From: an uncultured Polyangiaceae bacterium
GTDB taxonomy: Bacteria; Myxococcota_A; Polyangia; Polyangiales; Polyangiaceae
Reading direction: 5' to 3'
Assembly: GCA_938004815.1 (NCBI GenBank)
Contig: CALKVR010001291.1
Location: forward strand, 1 to 6,015
Length of the DNA stretch: 6,015 nt
Below, piece by piece: positions 1 through 6,015 of the stretch. The notes below the pieces were generated by a model that saw nothing but the letters and a program-made list of their open reading frames with translations, searched no databases and was not told the DNA's origin. Numbering within the stretch: position 1 is the first letter of the stretch; every line of letters begins with the position of its first letter. A program made the translations under genes and the position numbers.

Positions 1-2262
1 CACCAGGAGCATGACGTCGTAGGTGCCGGCGGTGTCGAACCGCTTCGTCACGTTGCGGCCGACGCCGGTGGTGCCGTCGCCGAAGTACCACTCCCACCGC
101 ATGATCCGCCCGTCTGGATCGGTGCTCGCGTCGGCCGAGAAGTCGAGCGGGTTCATCGGTGGTGTGTTGGCCGCGAACACGGCCGTCGGGAGCGCGGCCG
201 AGTCGACCGAGGGAAAGAACGAGCGCGTGGCGACGGCCTCGTTGCCGGCGGCGTCGCGCACCCGAGCCGTGACGGTGACGAGGCTGCCGAGCGGGACCGA
301 GCTCGGCGGCGCGAGCGGCGCGACGAAGGCGGTCGCGTCGCTCCGGTAGGCGAGATCGCCGAGGTGCGTCCCCGCAGGGTGATTGCCGTCGCCGAGCGGT
401 TGGTCGAGCGTGACTTGAACCGACGCCGGATCGATGCTGCTGCCGCCATCGCCGTAAGTGACGACGACGCGCGGGAAGCGCGACCACTCGTCCGACGATG
501 GGCCGATGATCTCGAGGACGGGCGGCGTGGTGTCTGCGCCGCCCGCCGGCGGGATCATCGCGGTGACGTCGTCGGTCGCGCGGCCAGCCGCGTTCTCGGT
601 CCCGGTGTGAACGACCGAGTAGGCGTAGGCGACCCCGGGCAGCGCCGTCGAGTCGGTGAACCGCACCTTGCCCGCCGCGAGCGTGACCGACGGATCGCCG
701 AGCGCCTGCGTCGTGGTCTGCGGCAAGATCGGTGCAGCGAAGCCCTCGTCCTGGAACGCGGAGAAGCCCACCGTCTTGATGTGCGTCTTGTCGCGCGTGT
801 CCATGCCCGCAGCCGTCGACCGGTACACGCGATACGCGCGGGCGTTCGCGGCGAACGGCGGCGGGTCCCACTCCAGACTGATGCCCGACCCGTCGGCCGA
901 TACCACCGACAGGTTGCGCGGCGTGTCCGCCCGCTCTCCGGACGGGTCGACGTAGGTGTTGCGCATGATGCGGACGTCGCCGCCCGAGAGGCCCACCCAG
1001 ACGTCGAAGGCACCGTCGCCGTCGAGATCGGCAATGTCGACGTCGCTTCCGAGACCCGAGCTCGGGCCGGGCCCGGCAACCGAGTGGGCCGCGTCGAAGA
1101 CGAACACGCCGGCCCCGTCGTTCAGGAAAACCATGAAGTGCGTCGTCATGGCCTGGTTGTCTTTGGAGAAGCCGATGAAATCGAGATCGCCGTCGTAGTC
1201 GATGTCGACGAGCTTGCCGTTCTCGGCCCCGAAGTCGGCGGGCATCCCCGAGTCGTTCCATCGGGTGGCCGACTGGTCGGTGAAGTTGCCGGCGCCGTCG
1301 TTGATGCCGATGACGTTCGGGACGGTCGGGTGCCCACCCGCGTAGGGCGCACCGCCGCGACCGGTGACCAGATCGAGATCGCCGTCGCCGTCGATGTCGC
1401 CCAGGTTCATCCCCTGGCCGAAACCCGATCCTGGCGGGGGCACCGCCTGGGGGCTCTGTGAGAAGCTGCCTGCGCCGTCGTTGAACGCGACGATCGTCTC
1501 GGCGCCGCCGCCGTGGCCGATGACGATATCGAAGTCGCCGTCGCCGTCGACGTCACCCGACACCGTGCCGACGATGTACGACGTTCCGCCGAAGTCGAGC
1601 CCGCGCGCCACCGAGACCTCGCTGACGTTACCGTTGCCGTCGTTGAGAAAGAGCGCGAAGTCGACGGGCCCACCGCAGGGCGAATTGTTGCAGAACGCGT
1701 GGGACACGATGAGATCGACGTCGCCGTCGCGCTCGAGATCGGTGTTCACGACGTTGAGCGCCGAGTGGTTGCCACTCGAAATGACGAACCCGGTCGCGAA
1801 GCGTCCGCCGCGATTCCATTGCAGCGTCAATGGCTCGCCGTTTCCTCCCGCGAGCGCGTCGAGATCGCCGTCGCCGTCCATGTCGGCGAACTGCATCGCG
1901 TCCTCGCCCCATCCGGATGCACCGGGGTCGCCGCGCAGCAGGTAGTTGACGTAGGCGCGGGCGGGCACCATGTGGCCGCCCCCCGTGTTGAAGAGGTAGC
2001 CATACCGCGAGCCGGCGATGCGGTCGGGGAGACCGTCCCCATCGACGTCGCCCATGTCGGCGTCGTAGTAGTTCTCGTTCGAGGTGCCGGCGAGCGGGTT
2101 CGTCCCCGTGAAGCTGAACGAGCTCGTCTCGAGCGCCGCGCTCTCGTCGACGAAGCCGTCCCAAGCGCCCGCGCGCTCAGCGGTGAACGCGACGACGGCG
2201 GACGCCGATAGCGCGAGAGGGAGGTTTCGTCGGGCGAGTCGTCGAATCAGATGAGCGCGCAT
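1..2262 (-). CDS. Secreted FG-GAP/VCBS-repeat protein with Fn3-like and PKD domains (3' part beyond window)
   Basis: The frame is open from ATG at 2262 to base 1, giving 754 codons with no stop in the window. The start is supported by GAGG at 2268-2271, five bases upstream, and by a clear signal peptide: basic residues 2-12 (RAHLIRRLARR), a hydrophobic stretch at 13-27, and AGA at 31-33 as the likely cleavage site before WDGF. Residues 66-435 hold seven DxDxDG-type calcium loops, near 73-80, 127-135, 175-183, 237-245, 289-297, 353-361 and 411-420. Four are followed by NDGxG motifs (207, 261, 321, 381), the usual FG-GAP/VCBS pattern of an integrin-like propeller. Residues 445-555 resemble fibronectin III and 575-685 an Ig-like domain. 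Residues 693-754 are a PKD domain (WEWYFGDG, then GTYDV). One Cys pair (191, 196) may form a disulfide. The protein is probably exported and surface-bound or secreted. Its exact ligand is unknown. It lies downstream of, and overlaps, the di-heme lipoprotein gene, so co-translation is likely. Confidence 0.9.
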   Translation of the reverse strand, partial: MRAHLIRRLARRNLPLALSASAVVAFTAERAGAWDGFVDESAALETSSFSFTGTNPLAGTSNENYYDADMGDVDGDGLPDRIAGSRYGYLFNTGGGHMVPARAYVNYLLRGDPGASGWGEDAMQFADMDGDGDLDALAGGNGEPLTLQWNRGGRFATGFVISSGNHSALNVVNTDLERDGDVDLIVSHAFCNNSPCGGPVDFALFLNDGNGNVSEVSVARGLDFGGTSYIVGTVSGDVDGDGDFDIVIGHGGGAETIVAFNDGAGSFSQSPQAVPPPGSGFGQGMNLGDIDGDGDLDLVTGRGGAPYAGGHPTVPNVIGINDGAGNFTDQSATRWNDSGMPADFGAENGKLVDIDYDGDLDFIGFSKDNQAMTTHFMVFLNDGAGVFVFDAAHSVAGPGPSSGLGSDVDIADLDGDGAFDVWVGLSGGDVRIMRNTYVDPSGERADTPRNLSVVSADGSGISLEWDPPPFAANARAYRVYRSTAAGMDTRDKTHIKTVGFSAFQDEGFAAPILPQTTTQALGDPSVTLAAGKVRFTDSTALPGVAYAYSVVHTGTENAAGRATDDVTAMIPPAGGADTTPPVLEIIGPSSDEWSRFPRVVVTYGDGGSSIDPASVQVTLDQPLGDGNHPAGTHLGDLAYRSDATAFVAPLAPPSSVPLGSLVTVTARVRDAAGNEAVATRSFFPSVDSAALPTAVFAANTPPMNPLDFSADASTDPDGRIMRWEWYFGDGTTGVGRNVTKRFDTAGTYDVMLLV
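958..2067 (-). repeat. Seven FG-GAP/VCBS calcium-loop repeats, visible as DNA repeats
   Basis: These codons encode the repeated GDxDGDGDLD loops of the secreted protein. On the plus strand they appear as recurring, slightly diverged copies of GAGATCGCCGTCGCCGTC, for example near 1374, 1531 and 1860. Spacing between loops is about 45-65 residues, as expected for propeller blades. Each loop supplies acidic side chains that coordinate calcium in this family. The repeats are protein-domain repeats, not a separate genetic element. Confidence 0.85.
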
Positions 2263-4666
2263 GGTGACCTCGTCGAAGGAGCAAGAGCAGCGAGAGAACG
2301 AAGACGGATGCAGAGGATGGAGCAGGAGCGTCGGAGCTCGAGCGGCAGGCGCAGCCATCCGGCGGCGCGTCGTCCGGAGCGGGAGGGGCATCGACCGGCG
2401 GCGCGCCGCCCGCGCCCCCGGCTCCGCCCTGCCCCTCGGGAGGGCTCGCCTCGGCGATGCTGAGCAGGAACGTCTCGAGCTCCTCGAGCTCGGTCGCGCC
2501 GAGGTGGGACGTCCGCCCGTGACGATCACCCTCGTTCCTCGTGGTGAGGACGGCGCGCAGATCCGCTGCGCTGCCATCGTGGAGATAGGGCGCGCCGTCC
2601 CAGAGGCCAACGAGCGACGGGGTATCGAGCCCCGGAAGCGGCCCGCCGAGGCGACTGCCGCTCCCGGGGCCGAGCGTTCCGACGTCGTGGAGCGCGTACG
2701 TGGGCTCGGACGTGAGCCGACTGTCGGTGTAGAGCGGCGCGGGGTGGCAAGCGGAGCACCCCGTCTCCGCGGACTCGAAGATCGCTCGGCCGCGCGCGAC
2801 CGTCGCGGGATCGAGGGCGTGAGGCCCGGGGCGAGGGCCGGAGAGGCTTCCCACGTAGGCGGCTAGCGCGTCGAGGGCTTCGCTGCGCCCGGCGTTCGGC
2901 GCACCGAGCGGCGGATTCGGCGGCGCGCCGTCCACTGCGAGGCCCGTCCCGCCGAACCCGTGGACGATGTCGTTCTCGAAGTCCTGGACCTCGTCGAAGT
3001 TGGCGCTCCAGTGGAGCGGGCCGTGGGCCGTCCCCGCTCGACCGCGCAGATCGATCGTGTTGCGCAGGCCCTCTCCCGCGTCGGTGAAATCCCAGGTGCG
3101 CCCGTCGGAGCCGCTGTCCGGGTGGCACGACGCGCACGCGATGTAGTTTTCCTTGGCGTGCTCGGGCGCCCTGCTCCGATGAAACAAGCGCTTGCCCCAG
3201 GCGATCTCGGGGTCGAGCGGCTCGGCGGTCACCGAGACTTCGGCCAGGTAGACGGGGGCGCGCGGGCTCTCTACGTCGAAGGCGAGCACCGAACGGGAGA
3301 GCTCGGCGCCGACGAAGAGCGTGCGACCGTCCGGCGTGACGGCGAGCGCGTTGGGCGCCTCGCCCGCATCGAACCGGGCGACGAACGGGAGCGGCGCCTC
3401 GTCGGAGGCGTCGTGCATCGCCGCCTGCGGCAAGCTGTACACCGAGACGCGACCCGCGCCTTGGTGCGCGAAGAAAGCGTAGTGGCCGAGCGGCGAGAAC
3501 GCGATCGCCGCGACGCTATCGGCGTCGTTGGTGTCGATGCGCTCCGCCGCCAAGTCGGCGAGCGTCGAGGCGTCGAGCGGTGCCATGACGCCGCGCACAC
3601 GGTTCTGAGGCAAGAGCGGCTCGCCCGACAAGAAGAGGCCTCGTTCGGTGTTCGACTTGAGCCCCCCGATGAAGACCCGCCGCCCGAGGGGCTCCACCGC
3701 GGCGGCGCCGAGCACGTTCGGGTAGCCGGCCCCCGACGTCCCGGTGTCGACCGACGTGTCCACGGCGAGGGCGGCGACCGATACCTCCAAGGTCGACGTG
3801 TCGAGGACGGTGACGGCCGCCTCGGCGCCGCGGGTGAGAAAGTGCGTGACGAACAGGCGACCCCGCGCGCCATCGAGGCAGAGGGCGCGCGGGCCGTCGG
3901 AGACGGCGACCAGCGTGACGGTGAGATCGAGCGGGTCGACGACCGCGATCGAGTCGGCGCCTTGCGCGCTGACGAACACTCGACCGCCGGCCGGATCGAC
4001 GACGACGCCGTGGGGCTCGAGGCCGACCGGGACGCTCGCGATGATCTCGAGCGTCACCGCGTCCGCCACGACGAGCGCCGCGTCTCCCTGGCAAGCGACG
4101 TAGAGGCGGTCGCCAGCGGGCGAGAGCGCGAGCGTCCTGGGTCTCTGGCAGATCGCCTGCTCGTCCGAGACCTGCAGAGCGGCGATGTCCACGCGCGTGA
4201 CCGAGCCCGAATCCGCGTTCGCCACCCATAGCGCGCCGCCGGCGTCATCGATGGCCAGCGCGCTCGAAGATCGCGTCGCGCTCGGCGCAGGCGCGTCGAC
4301 GACGTGGACGGTGATCGCCTTGATGCCGATGTCCTGGCCGTCGGAGACCGTGAGCAGCACGTCGTAGACACCGGGGGCACCGAACGTGTGGCCGACGTCG
4401 ACCCCGGATGCCGTGGCTCCATCGCCGAAGTCCCAGGCGTACGTGAGCGCGCTGGGGCCCGCGTCGGGGTCGACGCTCGCTGCCCCAGAGAACGCGATCG
4501 GCACGCCGGTCAAGCCGTCGTCTGGCGTCGCCGAGATCGCGGCGAAGGGCGGGAAGTTTCCTCCACCGGGGCCGCGCTCGGGCTCCGACCGAATCGATGC
4601 CGACGGCTCGCAACCACCGATCGTCGCAAAGGCGACGACGAAGCCGGAGAGGCGAGAGCCCATCAT
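2177..4666 (-). CDS. Lipoprotein with PKD, YVTN beta-propeller and di-heme cytochrome c peroxidase/MauG-like domain, MYXO-CTERM-like tail
   Basis: The protein has 829 residues from the chosen ATG at 4666. An in-frame ATG at 4741 would add 25 residues, but it places a basic, non-signal sequence ahead of the lipoprotein signal and lies just upstream of the candidate sigma-54 promoter. Residues 1-18 form a lipoprotein signal with lipobox IGG-C19. A PKD domain follows at about 40-122 (WDFGDG, GVYDVLLTVSDG). Residues 130-475 form a YVTN-type propeller with blades such as GDRLYVACQGD, GGRVFVSAQGAD and DGRTLFVGAELS. Two c-type heme sites follow: C511-x-x-C514-H515 (DNA 3122-3136) and C637-x-x-C640-H641 (DNA 2744-2758). 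The family motif TPSLVGLWDGAPYLHDGSAADL is at 682-703. A Gly/Pro/Asp linker (741-769) leads to DGCACR, a hydrophobic run (786-797) and RR, resembling MYXO-CTERM. The likely role is periplasmic or surface redox chemistry, peroxidase or MauG-like oxidation; the substrate is unknown. No Met lies after heme 1, so a classical His/Met heme is excluded. The last ~30 residues are atypical and overlap the next gene. Confidence 0.88.
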   Translation of the reverse strand: MMGSRLSGFVVAFATIGGCEPSASIRSEPERGPGGGNFPPFAAISATPDDGLTGVPIAFSGAASVDPDAGPSALTYAWDFGDGATASGVDVGHTFGAPGVYDVLLTVSDGQDIGIKAITVHVVDAPAPSATRSSSALAIDDAGGALWVANADSGSVTRVDIAALQVSDEQAICQRPRTLALSPAGDRLYVACQGDAALVVADAVTLEIIASVPVGLEPHGVVVDPAGGRVFVSAQGADSIAVVDPLDLTVTLVAVSDGPRALCLDGARGRLFVTHFLTRGAEAAVTVLDTSTLEVSVAALAVDTSVDTGTSGAGYPNVLGAAAVEPLGRRVFIGGLKSNTERGLFLSGEPLLPQNRVRGVMAPLDASTLADLAAERIDTNDADSVAAIAFSPLGHYAFFAHQGAGRVSVYSLPQAAMHDASDEAPLPFVARFDAGEAPNALAVTPDGRTLFVGAELSRSVLAFDVESPRAPVYLAEVSVTAEPLDPEIAWGKRLFHRSRAPEHAKENYIACASCHPDSGSDGRTWDFTDAGEGLRNTIDLRGRAGTAHGPLHWSANFDEVQDFENDIVHGFGGTGLAVDGAPPNPPLGAPNAGRSEALDALAAYVGSLSGPRPGPHALDPATVARGRAIFESAETGCSACHPAPLYTDSRLTSEPTYALHDVGTLGPGSGSRLGGPLPGLDTPSLVGLWDGAPYLHDGSAADLRAVLTTRNEGDRHGRTSHLGATELEELETFLLSIAEASPPEGQGGAGGAGGAPPVDAPPAPDDAPPDGCACRSSSDAPAPSSASVFVLSLLLLLRRGHHARSSDSTTRPTKPPSRAIGVRRRRVHR
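2270..2359 (-). other. MYXO-CTERM-like sorting tail of the di-heme lipoprotein
   Basis: The segment encodes residues 770-799: D-G-C-A-C-R, a short polar spacer, a hydrophobic run SVFVLSLLLLL, then RRG. This order (Gly-Cys-x-Cys, membrane segment, Arg cluster), after a Gly/Pro-rich linker, matches the myxobacterial MYXO-CTERM surface-sorting signal. That signal is thought to be handled by a dedicated peptidase (myxosortase) after export. The Arg cluster is short, and about 30 further residues follow it, whereas such tails normally end there. Confidence 0.65.
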
Positions 4667-4839
4667 GCGAAACGCCCGGCGGCGCTGGAGCGAGGCAGCA
4701 GCCCGGTCATGTCGTGGTCGGCATGGCAAGGACCAGGCCACCGACGACCCCTCGGTGCGGGCTCCGCCGACCGGCTGGCGCGCGCGCCGGCGGCGCCGAT
4801 GATGATCGATAGGATCACCCCCATGTCGTCTTTGATCAT
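4663..4839 (-). CDS. Possible small ORF, 58 aa, ATGA-coupled to the lipoprotein gene
   Basis: ATG at 4839 is preceded by GAAGGGGGGCCCC (4840-4852), a purine-rich stretch that could serve as a ribosome-binding site. The product begins MIKDDMGVILSIIIGAAGARAS, with a short hydrophobic segment at about 7-18, and continues as a low-complexity Arg/Pro/Ala tail to residue 58. Its TGA (4665-4663) overlaps the lipoprotein ATG (4666-4664) in an ATGA arrangement typical of translational coupling. In the first 27 codons nearly all third positions are G or C; the second half is less biased. I recognise no family. The candidate sigma-54 promoter lies inside this ORF, so transcripts from that promoter could not express it. 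It may be a chance ORF in the control region or a leader peptide made from an upstream promoter. Confidence 0.3.
   Translation of the reverse strand: MIKDDMGVILSIIIGAAGARASRSAEPAPRGRRWPGPCHADHDMTGLLPRSSAAGRFA
4725..4740 (-). promoter_or_regulatory. Candidate sigma-54 (RpoN) -24/-12 promoter for the lipoprotein operon
   Basis: Read on the minus strand from 4740, the site is TGGCCTGGTCCTTGCC. Against the known consensus TGGCACGNNNNTTGCW it keeps TGGC, the G at position 7 and TTGC at exact spacing, and differs at A5, C6 and the last base. The invariant GG (4739-4738) and GC (4727-4726) pairs are correctly placed. Transcription would start near 4714, leaving a leader of about 48 bases before the ATG at 4666. 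The divergent neighbour encodes a sigma-54 activator, which raises the odds that the site is real. It was found by eye and not scored against background. Confidence 0.5.
4803..4838. promoter_or_regulatory. Candidate enhancer/operator: TGATC inverted repeat and TGATCA palindrome
   Basis: Bases 4803-4817 form a perfect inverted repeat, TGATC-GATAG-GATCA. A second palindrome, TGATCA, is at 4833-4838; the two centres are about 25 bases apart. They lie about 70-95 bases upstream of the -24 element, or about 96-121 from the predicted start. Enhancer-binding proteins usually bind in this range. The stretch is also less GC-rich than its surroundings. The sites could serve the divergent activator, acting on the operon or on its own gene. 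No protein is shown to bind here. Confidence 0.33.
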
Positions 4840-4895
4840 GGGGCCCCCCTTCGCGCGCCTGTGACGGCCCTGGCCGGGTGTACTACCTTGCCGGC

Positions 4896-6015
<1,120 letters not shown>

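Noticed and set aside
364..1461. Long plus-strand open frame (365 codons) opposite the secreted repeat protein
   Set aside because: Its product is a low-complexity Arg/Val/Asp-rich sequence with no domain, while the opposite strand encodes clear DxDxDG repeats, Fn3-like and PKD domains. It is a high-GC shadow frame.
1370..1900. Recurring GCCGTCGCCGTC units as a possible CRISPR or tandem repeat element
   Set aside because: The units are diverged, irregularly spaced and in frame with calcium-loop codons, so the protein repeats explain them.
2960..4231. Plus-strand open frame of 423 codons opposite the propeller and heme region
   Set aside because: Its composition is Arg/Glu/Val-rich with no recognisable motif. 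The minus strand has two CxxCH sites and propeller blades over the same bases.
4667..4741. Upstream ATG at 4741 as the start of the di-heme lipoprotein
   Set aside because: It adds a 25-residue basic segment before a complete lipoprotein signal and lies just upstream of the candidate promoter; ATG at 4666 gives a normal signal peptide.
4881..4886. TACTAC as a -10 box for the activator
   Set aside because: It matches only about half of the sigma-70 -10 consensus and no -35 element lies at a suitable distance.
4871..4891. Sigma-54-like TGG and TTGC elements in front of the activator gene
   Set aside because: The GG to GC spacing is about 18 bases instead of 12, and no other pair in the stretch fits, so the activator does not appear to have its own sigma-54 site here.

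Overview
The window is about 70% GC and looks like chromosomal DNA from a myxobacterium (Myxococcota, probably the Polyangia/Sandaracinus side). Three things point that way: a C-terminal tail of the MYXO-CTERM type, a FHA plus sigma-54 activator, and large exported proteins combining FG-GAP, PKD and beta-propeller domains. The assignment is inferred from protein architecture, because no marker gene is present.

Layout. The left three quarters (about 1-4666) is read on the minus strand and holds two large exported proteins. The upstream one (4666-2177) is an 829-residue predicted lipoprotein with a PKD domain, a YVTN-type beta-propeller, a di-heme cytochrome c peroxidase/MauG-like domain and a MYXO-CTERM-like tail. 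The downstream one starts at 2262, overlaps the first by 86 bases and runs off the left edge. It has a signal peptide, seven calcium-loop (FG-GAP/VCBS) repeats, a fibronectin-III-like region, an Ig-like region and a PKD domain. Its reading frame is open from 2262 to base 1 (754 codons). The right part (4896-6015) is a plus-strand FHA-AAA+ sigma-54-dependent activator, cut by the right edge before any DNA-binding domain.

The 229-base divergent region (4667-4895) is the most interesting stretch. It carries a well-spaced sigma-54 -24/-12 element facing the lipoprotein operon. TGATC-type inverted repeats lie about 70-95 bases further upstream, where an enhancer-binding protein would sit. A possible 58-codon ORF there ends in an ATGA overlap with the lipoprotein start. 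The working model, an inference, is that the FHA activator switches on the divergent operon through sigma-54 RNA polymerase, so that a phospho-signal controls export of a di-heme surface lipoprotein and a calcium-repeat partner protein.

No RNA genes, mobile elements, CRISPR arrays or convincing terminators were seen.
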